Shown one piece after another: positions 44,737-54,361 of a stretch of 64,000 nt of DNA. Position 1 is the first letter of the stretch. Every line of letters starts with the position of its first letter. The notes beneath the pieces were generated by a model. The model ran no database searches. It saw nothing but the letters and a program-made list of their open reading frames with translations, and was not told where the DNA came from. This stretch comes from Paenibacillus borealis (GTDB lineage: Bacteria > Bacillota > Bacilli > Paenibacillales > Paenibacillaceae), in NCBI RefSeq assembly GCF_000758665.1, contig NZ_CP009285.1:2480001-2544000 (forward strand), in the 5' to 3' direction. The position numbers were made by a program, and so were the translations under genes.

Positions 44737-45771
44737 TCACTTGCCCGGAGTATACATGGATGACTCCCGTACGATTAAACGGTGGGGAATGACAAAACGG
44801 TTGGTATACCCGTCATGATTATCCGGCTTCTGGATGCTCTGGATCAGCACCTGTGATGCCGTATAGCCCAGATGATAGATGCCGATATCAATACTGCTGA
44901 TCGGCGGGCTGGACAATTCCGACAGCGGGATATTGTTAAAGCTGACAATCGCCAGATCCTCAGGGACCTTGTACTTCAGCTCATTCAGTCCGCGCAACAC
45001 GCCGAAAGAGACCATATCATCCACGGCGACGAGTGCCGTCGGGCGGTTCGGGAGATTCATGAAGAATGACATCGCCCTGTATCCGCTATCCTGCAGAAAC
45101 TCGCCTTCCACAATCCATTCCGCCTTCATTTCAAGGCCCTTATTCTGCATGGCCTTACGGTAGCCCTCCAGACGGTCGCGCGAAACGATAAGGTTCGGCG
45201 GGCCGCTGACGAAGCCAATGCGTTCATGGCCCATGGAAATGAGGTGGTTCGTTGCATCATATGCAGCCATGATATTATCATTATCGACTGACAATATATC
45301 CTCATAGCGGTCGCTTCGTCCAACCAGCACGAAAGGATAACCGCCGGACTCCAGAAAATCGATCACCGCATCATCTTTACGGGAATACAGCAGAATAACG
45401 CCGTCCACGCGGCGCCCTTTGAGCAAACGGGAGACTGCTTCAAGCTCTTCCTTCTCGTTTGCACCGGAGCTGATCAGCACGTCATAGCCGGAACGGCTGG
45501 ACTGGGTGACGATCCCGCGGATTAATTCCATAAAAAACAAATTGGAGAACAGCTCTTCAGCCGGTTTCGGAAGAATGATGCAAATGCTGTTGGTTGTCTT
45601 GGAAACGAGACTTTTGGCCATCATGTTCGGGGTGTAGCCCATTTCCTCCATAATCACTTTAACCTTACGGGAAGTTTCTAGGCTGATTCTGGGATGGCCT
45701 GACAACACCCGGGAGACCGTGGAGGGAGAAACTCCCGCTTTCTTGGCCACGTCCTTAATGGTAACTGTCAT
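44737..45771 (-). CDS. mdxR: LacI family regulator of maltodextrin genes
   Basis: A 344-residue regulator with helix-turn-helix TIKDVAKKAGVSPSTVSRVLSG and hinge-region residues MMAKSLVSKTTNSICIILP (about 50-70), then a periplasmic-binding-like sensing domain (SSGANEKEELEAVSRLLKGR, VDGVILLYSRKD, FVLVGRSD, GHERIGFVSG). Placed between the pgmB operon and the amylopullulanase gene, it corresponds to yvdE of the Bacillus subtilis maltodextrin cluster. ATG at 45771. Its own promoter (45809-45837) carries an operator-like sequence at the start point, suggesting self-control. Confidence 0.88.
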   Translation of the reverse strand: MTVTIKDVAKKAGVSPSTVSRVLSGHPRISLETSRKVKVIMEEMGYTPNMMAKSLVSKTTNSICIILPKPAEELFSNLFFMELIRGIVTQSSRSGYDVLISSGANEKEELEAVSRLLKGRRVDGVILLYSRKDDAVIDFLESGGYPFVLVGRSDRYEDILSVDNDNIMAAYDATNHLISMGHERIGFVSGPPNLIVSRDRLEGYRKAMQNKGLEMKAEWIVEGEFLQDSGYRAMSFFMNLPNRPTALVAVDDMVSFGVLRGLNELKYKVPEDLAIVSFNNIPLSELSSPPISSIDIGIYHLGYTASQVLIQSIQKPDNHDGYTNRFVIPHRLIVRESSMYTPGK

Positions 45772-45785
45772 AGAAACCTCCTTAT

Positions 45786-45837
45786 GGAACCGTTTGCTTT
45801 ACAAAGTAATATTAATCGAAGTGCTGAGGATTGTAAA
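45786..45837 (-). promoter_or_regulatory. Promoter of the LacI gene with operator-like site
   Basis: On the minus strand TTTACA (45837-45832), 17 bases, then TAATAT (45814-45809). CTTTGTAAAGCAAACGGTTC covers the likely start point and resembles half of the maltodextrin operator. Confidence 0.6.
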
Positions 45838-45972
45838 TAGAGAAACCCTTTGTATAGCACAATCCTGACTTAATAACTACAGTAGCTAACATTTTTCTGC
45901 TCAAGATTGTTGTATGCGGGCCGGAGTAACAGATTTGTTAGACTAGACAATTATCCGGAGGAAAAGAATGAT

Positions 45973-46068
45973 ATGGTTGTTGCCTTTGTTTCTTACTTGA
46001 ATATGCGCAAACGTTATATGCGAAGTGCAGGTGTCCCGCTGCCTGAATTATATCGGATTTCTCCTTGA
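45973..46068 (+). CDS. Possible 31-residue leader peptide
   Basis: MVVAFVSYLNMRKRYMRSAG followed by VPLPELYRISP, after a strong ribosome site CCGGAGGAAAAG. The peptide overlaps the operator-like ATGCGCAAACGTTATATGCG. An ATG in another frame at 45968 gives a 10-residue peptide. It may be a remnant or chance frame. Confidence 0.25.
   Translation: MVVAFVSYLNMRKRYMRSAGVPLPELYRISP
46002..46021. promoter_or_regulatory. Operator-like site in the LacI/amylopullulanase gap
   Basis: TATGCGCAAACGTTATATGC has a perfect left half of the predicted operator and an imperfect right half. Confidence 0.4.
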
Positions 46069-46217
46069 ATAATAAGTAAATTTTAATGATTTAATCGAAT
46101 AGGCAGCCGAATTAAAACCAGTAATATAATAATAAAATGTGCAAATAAGTGCAATTAATAAATAATCTTGTGCACGAAGAGCATCAAAAAGATCAGAATA
46201 ATCTGGAAAATTATTAG

Positions 46218-46365
46218 TTGACAACAACTTTGCCAGAGGATTAGTATGGAATCGAAATGAAGCAAGCGTTTACAAAAGCTTGATATACCGCAGAATAAAC
46301 GTTCCTTTGACCTGTGTGCTTGCAGGGATGGGTTAGTCTGCAACATTTTGCAAACGTTTGCGCAA
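46218..46365 (+). promoter_or_regulatory. Amylopullulanase promoter, cre-like site and operator
   Basis: TTGACA (46218-46223), 18 bases, TAGTAT (46242-46247) is the best sigma-A promoter in the 766-base gap. AGCAAGCGTTTACA (46261-46274) just after the start point matches the CcpA cre consensus at 12 of 14 positions. TTTTGCAAAC-GTTTGCGCAA (46346-46365) is a strong maltodextrin-type operator. The leader to the ATG at 46538 is about 285 bases; the rest of the gap shows no other feature. Confidence 0.65.
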
Positions 46366-46537
46366 GGATGACCTATTTGAGCTCTGCATGTTTACGATTT
46401 TGAACAAGGGGGATTCAGGTTGACCGGGCTTGACGGGCCATCTCTGCAGCAGTCCCCTGGAAGAGGAAGGGAAGGGGGATTCTTGCATCCACGCGGTTGA
46501 GTGCCATCAAATTTAAATTATTGGGGGGATTGACGGA

Positions 46538-49500
46538 ATGAAATTTGCTTTAAGGGTTAAAAAGGCGTTTGCAATCTTGCTGGTTATCGCGCTTGTATGC
46601 TCAGGCTTTGGCATAAATCTGCCCAGGGTCAGCGCAGAAACGACAAAGGTTGTGCTGGTTGGCGATCTGCAGAGTAAGTTCACTGGACTGGAATCCGCTG
46701 AAACGAAAGATTGGAACGAGAAGTCGACAGTAACCCAAATGACTTACCGAGGGGAAGGTCTGTACACCTTCACCGGCGTGCTGCCGCAGGGGACCTATCA
46801 ATATAAAGTCGCTCTTAATGATGCCTGGACCGAGAACTATGGATATGGCAGCTATACTGATCCCGGCGGGACAGATGCGGGCGGCAACATTCAGATTACA
46901 TTAAGTGAGGAGACAAGCGTAACCTTTTATTATAATGACATTACCAAGGCTATTGCTGATTCCACGTATTATACACCGGTTGCTGCCGGCCGTTTACCCC
47001 GGGTGACAGGGAGTCTGCAGACTGCGCTTGGAGATGAGCAGAATGACTCCCCGGCAGATGCCCGTACGCTGCTGACCGATCCTGACTTCGACGGGGTCTA
47101 TGAGCAGACGGCCACACTTCCTGCTGGCAATTATACCTACCAGATTTATCTTCCGGGTGCTGACCCATCGGGTGGAGTCTCCTATCCGGATACGGCGCAG
47201 GAGCTTAAGCTTCCCTCCGAATTACCTGTAACATTCAAGTATAAAACGCAGGACAATACTGTGTCTGCCCATTATACGGTTCCTTCTGAACCGGGCACGG
47301 CCGTGCCTGTTCCTGCAGGACATATAAGAGTTCATTACCACCGTGCTGCCGGTGATTATGCCGGCCAGGCGTTATGGACATGGGGGGATGTTGTATCGCC
47401 GTCGGTGAATTGGCCTAAGGATGCCGTTCCTTTCCCTTATGGACAAACCGATGCCTACGGCGCTTATGTCGATCTGCCTGTGAAGGATGGGGCGAAGACG
47501 ATCTCGTTCCTCGTGGTAAACCGGACTACCGGGGTTAAGGAAATGGAGGACGGAGACAAAACCTTTAACATCAGTACCCCGCAGACCAATGAGGTCTGGA
47601 TTACGGAGGGCTCGAATAAAGTAACCCCTTATGAACCGGTGGAGCTTCCAGCGAATACAGTGCGGATTCATTACATGCGTTCCGACAACAATCAGAGCCA
47701 GTACGGCCTGTGGCTGTGGGATGATGTGGTGACGCCGTCTAATGTGTGGCCCAAAGACGCAACTCCTTTTGTACCGGAGAACCGGGATTCCTTCGGAGCC
47801 TATGCGGATATTCCGCTGAAGGAGAATGCCAAGACCATCAGTTTCATCGTTATGAAGCCTGCAAACGGAGAGAAAGACGGCCCGGCAGGCAATGAGAACA
47901 AAAGCTTCGCCTTTCTGGACCGTTACAACCAGCTGTGGGTGAAGGAAAATGACCCGAATGTCTATACTTCACCTTTTGGCGAGACACCAGTTGGCCTGTT
48001 ATCTGCAGATATATTGTCTGCAAGCAAACTATGGCTCGGGTTCACGTTAACGGACGGGCTCGCGGCGGACGCATTAAAAACAGCCATTTCCGTGAAGGAT
48101 TCGGAAGGGACATCCATTCCTGTCACAGGGGCGGCGGTTACCGGCACAACTTCGGTTGAAGTAGTCACCGGTGCATTTGATCTGAATAAAATCCCGCTGA
48201 GTGTAACGTATGCAGGCAAAACTGTATCCGCTTCCACCGGCTGGAGATTGATGGATGAGCTGTACAATTACACGGGTGACGATCTTGGTGCTACGTACAA
48301 CAAGGCCGGCAAGTCGGCAACGCTGAAACTCTGGGCGCCGAAAGCGAGCTCAGTGACTGCGGTTGTCTATGATAAAGCTGACGCTAATCTCCCGGTAGGA
48401 TGCAAGGGGCTGACCCTGGGCGACAAAGGAGTCTGGTCGGCGGAGCTGGCTCCGGCTGATCTGACCGGTGCACCCGGCGCAGAGGATGTCAGAGACTTCT
48501 ACTACCAGTATGAAGTGACCAATGAGGGAGTAACTAAGCAGGTGCTTGATCCCTATGCCAAATCCATGGCCGTATTCACGGTGAATACGGCGGGGGAGGC
48601 AGGGGCAGGCGGTGATACCGTCGGTAAAGCGGCGATTGTGGATTTAAGCGCTACGAATCCCGAAGGGTTCGGGGCGGCAGACATTGCCGGCTATGAGGAC
48701 CGTGAGGATGCCATTATCTACGAGGCGCATATCAGGGACTTCACCTCTGATCCGGCAATCCAGTCGAGTCTCGGCGGGGAACGCTGGGGGTCTTATGCGG
48801 CGTTTGAGTCGAAGCTGGATTATATCAAATCGCTGGGTGTCACCCACATTCAGCTGCTTCCGGTGATGGCCTGGTATTACGGGGACGAAACCGGGATGGA
48901 AGACAGGGAGCTGGACTATTCAGCTCAAGGCAATGAGTATAACTGGGGTTATGACCCGCACAGCTATTTCTCTCCGGACGGGGCGTATTCCCGTAATCCG
49001 GCAGATCCGGAAGAACGGATCAAAGAGCTGAAAGGCTTGATCGATGCGGTGCACGAAGCAGGAATGGGCGTCATTCTGGATGTTGTGTACACCCATATGG
49101 CCAAAAAAGAATTCCTGAATGACATCGTGCCTAATTATTACGCCTTCCAGGACCCGGCCGGCAACTTCATCGGCGGCTTCGGCAACAATCTGGCAACCAG
49201 CCATAAGATGGCCGAGAAGCTGATGGTCGATTCCGTGAAGTACTGGTTCCAGGAGTACAAAATCGACGGGATGCGCTGGGATATGATGGGCGATGCCACA
49301 GCAGATGCGGTTCAGGCTGCTTATGACGCTGCGGCTGCCATTAATCCCAAGGCCCTGTTCATCGGGGAAGGCTGGATTACCTTCGGGGGCGAGGCTTCTG
49401 ATCCTTCACTCAAAGGCAAGGCTGCTGATCAGAAATGGATGGACAAGACAGACAGTGTCGGCGTATTTTCCGATGAAATCCGCAATGAGCTGAAATCCGG

Positions 49501-52500
49501 GTACGGCTCTGAAGGGGATCCGCGGTTTATTACGGGCGGAGCGCGCCCCTTGACGACGATCTTGAACAATATCAAAGCGCAGCCTTCCAATATTCCGGCA
49601 GATGATCCGGGCGATATCGTGCAATACATTGAAGCCCATGATAACCTGACGCTCCATGACGTCATTGCCCTGGCCCTTCATAAGAATCCGCAGAACGCGG
49701 GGAACGAGCTGGAGATCCAGAAGCGGATCAGGCTCGGGAATATGCTGCTGCTGACTTCGCAGGGAACCGCATTTCTGCAGGCGGGTCAGGAGTACGGGCG
49801 TACTAAGCAGTGGATGGCATCAGGAATTCCCGAGCAGAAATATACCGAAGTCCGCGATGAGGCTGATCAGTCGGTCAGTTATTTCATCAACGATTCATAC
49901 GATTCGTCGGATGCGGTCAATGCTTTCGACTGGGCCGCAGCAACGGATGAAGTGAACTTTCCGGTGCAGAATGCGACCAGAGAATACACGGCGGGGCTGA
50001 TTAAGCTTAGAAAGTCTACCAATGCTTTCCGGCTGGGCGACATCAGTCTCGTGAATTCCAATGTCAAGCTTATCGAAGCACCTGAAATGCAGAAAGATGA
50101 TCTGGTGATCGGTTATACAAGCAAGGCAACGGATGGAACCGGGATCTATTATGTCTTCATGAACGGTGACAGCAAGACTAGAGCTCTTACCTTGCCGGAG
50201 GATTTGACGGACGGCCTTGTGCTTGCTGACAATGATGAAGCCGGTACCGAACCCATTTCTGCTTCAGACCAGAGCGGCTTCAGCCTTACAGCTGACACAA
50301 TTACCCTCGACCCGCTTACATCTGTAATTATCCGTAAAGATGCAGCCGCAGCAGTAGTGTCTCTGCTGGAGACTGACCAGACCAGCTATACGCTGAAGGA
50401 GGGAGCCACTCATCAGGCTGTGGTCACGGCCAAATATACGGACGGCACTTCAAGTAAAGTGACCGCCAAGGCGCTGTATGTATCCGATAAACCGGAAGTG
50501 GCCACGGTTACAAGCAAGGGACTGGTGAAAGGGGTTAGAGCCGGAACAGCAACTATCACCATTACCTATGGCGGCGTGTCCGCGGATGTGACCATAGAAG
50601 TAACAAGCCCGCCGGTGGAAACCAAACGTTATGTGCAGTTCACTTATACCCGTGAAGACAAGGATTATAAGGGCTGGAGTGTTTGGCTCTGGTATACCGG
50701 AGCAACAGACGGTGAGATTAAGCTTCCTGAACCCGAAGGAGATTCTGCAAGCTCGACGGTTCTGATTGAAGTGGGCAAAGACGCAACCCAGGTAGGTTTT
50801 GTACTCATCAAAGGCCTGGACTGGTCTGACAACAAACAGGATATTGCGGATGACCGCTATATTACCCTGACTCCCGGCGAGGCGTTTACCAAAGTTCATG
50901 TAACCAGCATGGTCAAAGAGCTGGAAATCACCCCGGGCATCAGCGGTCCGCTCATGCAGGATGAAGCCATAACCTTCCTGTACCGCGATGAGGAGCTGTT
51001 CCGCAGCGGCGATGTGTCTGCGATAACAGACATTAAAGTGAAAGTGAACGGTAAAGAATATCCGATGGAGTATGATCCGGCGAAGGAATGGTTCAGCTAC
51101 CGGCTGAGTGGTCTGGAGGAAGGCATTTATAAGTATACCTTCATCGTAACCAAGGACGGAGTGACCCGTGAGTTCACCGACCCCCACAACACGGTGGGAG
51201 GAGAATCCTCCCTGTATTATCACAAACCGGAGGTTAACATTACGGCAACGGTGAATCCGCCGGCTGTAACCTCCAATGAGAATGCTGTAGTAACGGTGAA
51301 GGCTGTCTCCACAGAGGAAGTGTCCTATAAGGACGCTTATCTGGATCTTACCGCTCTGGGAGGACCAGCCAAGGTCAAATTCGATACAGAGCTAATGCAG
51401 CAGAGCATAGCGGTGAAGGATGATGTGCCTGCTGGTATCAAGAGTATTCCAATTGTCCTTGTGGACCAGTATGGCAATCTGCACAGACAGTCTGCTGAAA
51501 TCGAGGTGAAAGCCAGAACCTACAGCGGTTCCAAGCTTGATTTCGACTGGGATGAAGCGCGGATCTATTTCGCACTGACCGACCGCTTCAAGGACGGTGA
51601 CCCTGACAACAATGAGAATGTGGACAAGGCACATCTTGAAGCCTATCATGGCGGCGATTTCAGGGGAATGATCGACAATCTCGATTATCTGCAGGAATTG
51701 GGCATCAACACGCTCTGGATTACGCCGGTTGTAGATAATATTGATTTCAACCAGGGTGTCAGCTTCGGCGGCAAGCAATATGCTTATCACGGGTATTGGG
51801 CCAAAGACTTCACCAAGCTTGATGAGCATCTGGGCGATATGGCGACCTTCAAGGAACTGATTGAGAAGGCGCATGACAAGGGCATTAAGATTATGGTCGA
51901 TGTGGTGCTTAACCATACAGGCTACGGGTTGAAGGAGAGTGATGATAATCCTGGCGTAACGGCAGAGGAAAAGGCGCGTTTTGCCGGAATGCTGCGTACG
52001 GACGGCGTTCAAGCCGATACGGATGTCATCAAAGGCGAGCTCAGCGGTCTGCCTGACTTCAAGACGGAGGATCCTGCGGTACGCAAGCAGATCATTGCCT
52101 GGCAGACAGGCTGGCTGGATAATGCCCGGACAGAGCGGGGAGATACTATCGACTATTTCCGCGTTGATACGGTCAAGCATGTGGAGAGCACAACCTGGAA
52201 AGCATTTAAAAATGCACTGACGGCTATAGATCCGGGCTTTAAAATGGTCGGCGAATACTTCGGCGGAACCGCCGATAATGACGGCGGCATGCTGCAGAGC
52301 GGGCAAATGGACGGTTTGCTTGATTTTAGCTTTAATGATCAGGCCAAGCTGTTCGCAGATGGCAGTATTAATGCTGTGGATGTTTATCTGCAGGAGCGCG
52401 AAGCGAAGATCAGCAACACCGGGGTAATGGCACAATTCCTCAGCAGCCACGATGAGGATGGTTTCCTCTCGGACTATGTTGACGGGGATAAGGGTAAGCT

Positions 52501-54220
52501 CAAGATCGCTGCCGCGCTGCAGATCACGGCCAAGGGCCAGCCGGTAATTTACTACGGGGAAGAGCTGGGCCGGTCCGGGAAAAATGCCGGAGATATGGCA
52601 AGCGGCAAGTTCAGCGAGAACCGGGGCGATATGCCTTGGGATCAGCTCACTGCAGAGCAGGGGCTTCATGATCATTATCAGAAGCTGCTGAACATCCGGG
52701 CACAATACTCCCAGGTATATGCCAAAGGTGTCCGCACCAAGCTTGCGGGTTCTGATGATCTGGGCTACCTGGCCTTCAACAAGCAATACGGGAAGGATAA
52801 TGTTGTTACGGTAATCAACACGAAGAAGGAAGGTCTAAGTGCAGAAATTCCAGTGCCTTTTGCGGCATTGTCTTCTGTAAGAGATGAGTACAGCGGCAAG
52901 CTGTATACGGTATCGGCTGACCGGAAGATTACGATTGATCTGCCGGGAAGAGATGATGGCGGAACTGTGATTCTGGCGGCGGAGCCGGTTGTAGTGCCAC
53001 CAACACCAACACCAACAACGGAACCAACGCCAACGCCAGCGGCAGAATCCGAAACAAGTTCCGTTGTAAAGCCGACGGTAACACCAACGCCAGCGCCAAC
53101 GGCGGTTCCGGCAGGCACACAGATAATAAGTGAGCAGGATCTTCGAAATGGCAAGGATGGCAGACTAAAGCTCACTCTGGAACCGGGCAAGACTTCGGTG
53201 CTGCTGCCGGTCCAGGCAGCTAAGGCGCTGGGGAATAATGAGCTGGTTATTCACTCGGAGGGGCTGTCCGTTACTTTCCCGAATGCTGTGCTGGCTGATG
53301 TTGGGGCCATGGTAACGGAGGCGGACACGGAGGGTACGCATATCCTGCTGGAGCTGACTCCGCTTAGCGAAGCTGCAGCACAGGATGCAGTCAAGAGATT
53401 CAGTAAGGAGAACATGGTTGCAACTGCTGTATCCGGGGTCTACGATCTTAAGCTGCAGATTATCAAAAAAGACGGGACCAGCCTGTCTGTTACAACCTTT
53501 AAGCAGCCGGTTACGATATCACTGAAGCTTCAAGGCAATCCGGTTAAGGATTGGACAGGTATATTCTATCTCGCTGATAACGGTGAACTGAAGTATGCGG
53601 GGGGCGCAGCGCAAGCGGATGGCTCATTTACTGCGGCAGTTACACATTTCAGCAAGTATGCCGCGCTACAGATTAATGCAATGTTCAAGGATGTGCCGGA
53701 TTCCCACTGGGCTTCTGCTGCCATTAAATCACTTGCAGCGAAACAGGTGGCAACAGGGGTGTCGTCTGCTGAATTTGAACCTGCAAGAAAGGTGACGCGT
53801 GCGGAGTTCACGGCACTGCTGATGCGTGCACTCGGCCAGTCAGGGGAAGGGGAAGCATTATTCGCTGATGTCCAGGCTGATGCCTGGTACGCTTCTTATG
53901 TAGCCGCTGCCGTCAAGTCAGGCATCGTCAACGGGCGCAGCAGCGCTGCCTTTGCTCCAGACGCTGCAATCAGCCGTGAGGAAATGGCGGTCATGGTCAT
54001 CCGCGCTCTGGAGTTCAAACAGGGCAGGATTCTGGCTTCCGTAACAGCTCCGGCCCTGTTTGCAGATGCCTCCAGCATCAGCGGGTGGGCGGATGCTTAT
54101 GTGAATGCCGCCGTAGAGCTTAAACTTGTGCAGGGCAGAGCTCATCAGCTGTTTGTCCCGCAAGGACAGCTGACCCGTGCAGAGAGCGCACAGGTGATTT
54201 ATAATCTGCTTGGCAAATAA
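46538..54220 (+). CDS. S-layer-anchored amylopullulanase with two GH13 domains
   Basis: A 2560-residue cell-surface enzyme. Signal peptide ends about 33 (VSA-ET). Two pullulanase X25-type modules (about 35-250), two CBM41-like modules (about 260-480, each with HYxR and WxWxDVV), then a CBM48/pullulanase core: IYEAHIRDFTS, nucleophile Asp915 (GMRWDMMG), acid Glu944 (IGEGWITF), Asp1035 (EAHDNLTLHD). A BIG2 domain (about 1275-1360) and a third CBM41 follow. The second GH13 is alpha-amylase-like: Asp1877 (YFRVDTVKHV), Glu1906 (VGEYFGG), Asp1972 (SSHDEDG). A Pro/Thr linker and three SLH domains (2382-2560) end it. It would cut both alpha-1,6 and alpha-1,4 bonds at the wall. Confidence 0.93.
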   Translation: MKFALRVKKAFAILLVIALVCSGFGINLPRVSAETTKVVLVGDLQSKFTGLESAETKDWNEKSTVTQMTYRGEGLYTFTGVLPQGTYQYKVALNDAWTENYGYGSYTDPGGTDAGGNIQITLSEETSVTFYYNDITKAIADSTYYTPVAAGRLPRVTGSLQTALGDEQNDSPADARTLLTDPDFDGVYEQTATLPAGNYTYQIYLPGADPSGGVSYPDTAQELKLPSELPVTFKYKTQDNTVSAHYTVPSEPGTAVPVPAGHIRVHYHRAAGDYAGQALWTWGDVVSPSVNWPKDAVPFPYGQTDAYGAYVDLPVKDGAKTISFLVVNRTTGVKEMEDGDKTFNISTPQTNEVWITEGSNKVTPYEPVELPANTVRIHYMRSDNNQSQYGLWLWDDVVTPSNVWPKDATPFVPENRDSFGAYADIPLKENAKTISFIVMKPANGEKDGPAGNENKSFAFLDRYNQLWVKENDPNVYTSPFGETPVGLLSADILSASKLWLGFTLTDGLAADALKTAISVKDSEGTSIPVTGAAVTGTTSVEVVTGAFDLNKIPLSVTYAGKTVSASTGWRLMDELYNYTGDDLGATYNKAGKSATLKLWAPKASSVTAVVYDKADANLPVGCKGLTLGDKGVWSAELAPADLTGAPGAEDVRDFYYQYEVTNEGVTKQVLDPYAKSMAVFTVNTAGEAGAGGDTVGKAAIVDLSATNPEGFGAADIAGYEDREDAIIYEAHIRDFTSDPAIQSSLGGERWGSYAAFESKLDYIKSLGVTHIQLLPVMAWYYGDETGMEDRELDYSAQGNEYNWGYDPHSYFSPDGAYSRNPADPEERIKELKGLIDAVHEAGMGVILDVVYTHMAKKEFLNDIVPNYYAFQDPAGNFIGGFGNNLATSHKMAEKLMVDSVKYWFQEYKIDGMRWDMMGDATADAVQAAYDAAAAINPKALFIGEGWITFGGEASDPSLKGKAADQKWMDKTDSVGVFSDEIRNELKSGYGSEGDPRFITGGARPLTTILNNIKAQPSNIPADDPGDIVQYIEAHDNLTLHDVIALALHKNPQNAGNELEIQKRIRLGNMLLLTSQGTAFLQAGQEYGRTKQWMASGIPEQKYTEVRDEADQSVSYFINDSYDSSDAVNAFDWAAATDEVNFPVQNATREYTAGLIKLRKSTNAFRLGDISLVNSNVKLIEAPEMQKDDLVIGYTSKATDGTGIYYVFMNGDSKTRALTLPEDLTDGLVLADNDEAGTEPISASDQSGFSLTADTITLDPLTSVIIRKDAAAAVVSLLETDQTSYTLKEGATHQAVVTAKYTDGTSSKVTAKALYVSDKPEVATVTSKGLVKGVRAGTATITITYGGVSADVTIEVTSPPVETKRYVQFTYTREDKDYKGWSVWLWYTGATDGEIKLPEPEGDSASSTVLIEVGKDATQVGFVLIKGLDWSDNKQDIADDRYITLTPGEAFTKVHVTSMVKELEITPGISGPLMQDEAITFLYRDEELFRSGDVSAITDIKVKVNGKEYPMEYDPAKEWFSYRLSGLEEGIYKYTFIVTKDGVTREFTDPHNTVGGESSLYYHKPEVNITATVNPPAVTSNENAVVTVKAVSTEEVSYKDAYLDLTALGGPAKVKFDTELMQQSIAVKDDVPAGIKSIPIVLVDQYGNLHRQSAEIEVKARTYSGSKLDFDWDEARIYFALTDRFKDGDPDNNENVDKAHLEAYHGGDFRGMIDNLDYLQELGINTLWITPVVDNIDFNQGVSFGGKQYAYHGYWAKDFTKLDEHLGDMATFKELIEKAHDKGIKIMVDVVLNHTGYGLKESDDNPGVTAEEKARFAGMLRTDGVQADTDVIKGELSGLPDFKTEDPAVRKQIIAWQTGWLDNARTERGDTIDYFRVDTVKHVESTTWKAFKNALTAIDPGFKMVGEYFGGTADNDGGMLQSGQMDGLLDFSFNDQAKLFADGSINAVDVYLQEREAKISNTGVMAQFLSSHDEDGFLSDYVDGDKGKLKIAAALQITAKGQPVIYYGEELGRSGKNAGDMASGKFSENRGDMPWDQLTAEQGLHDHYQKLLNIRAQYSQVYAKGVRTKLAGSDDLGYLAFNKQYGKDNVVTVINTKKEGLSAEIPVPFAALSSVRDEYSGKLYTVSADRKITIDLPGRDDGGTVILAAEPVVVPPTPTPTTEPTPTPAAESETSSVVKPTVTPTPAPTAVPAGTQIISEQDLRNGKDGRLKLTLEPGKTSVLLPVQAAKALGNNELVIHSEGLSVTFPNAVLADVGAMVTEADTEGTHILLELTPLSEAAAQDAVKRFSKENMVATAVSGVYDLKLQIIKKDGTSLSVTTFKQPVTISLKLQGNPVKDWTGIFYLADNGELKYAGGAAQADGSFTAAVTHFSKYAALQINAMFKDVPDSHWASAAIKSLAAKQVATGVSSAEFEPARKVTRAEFTALLMRALGQSGEGEALFADVQADAWYASYVAAAVKSGIVNGRSSAAFAPDAAISREEMAVMVIRALEFKQGRILASVTAPALFADASSISGWADAYVNAAVELKLVQGRAHQLFVPQGQLTRAESAQVIYNLLGK

Positions 54221-54251
54221 CCGGATTATTGAATTGGAATAGAACGTAAAA

Positions 54252-54288
54252 GGGTATTCCGCAAGCCATAACGGCTGCGGAATACCCT
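54252..54288. terminator. Bidirectional terminator between amylopullulanase and cyclomaltodextrinase genes
   Basis: GGGTATTCCGCA and TGCGGAATACCC pair perfectly over 12 bases; TGTTTG follows on plus and TTTTACG on minus. Confidence 0.8.
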
Positions 54289-54361
54289 GTTTGCTGTGCA
54301 TGGACTATAAATCAATCGAATAATCAGAATAATCAAATGAATGCTGCACCTGAAACGGAGT

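Noticed and set aside
51392..52786. 464-residue minus-strand open frame
   Set aside because: Antisense to the second GH13 domain of the amylopullulanase; no motif.
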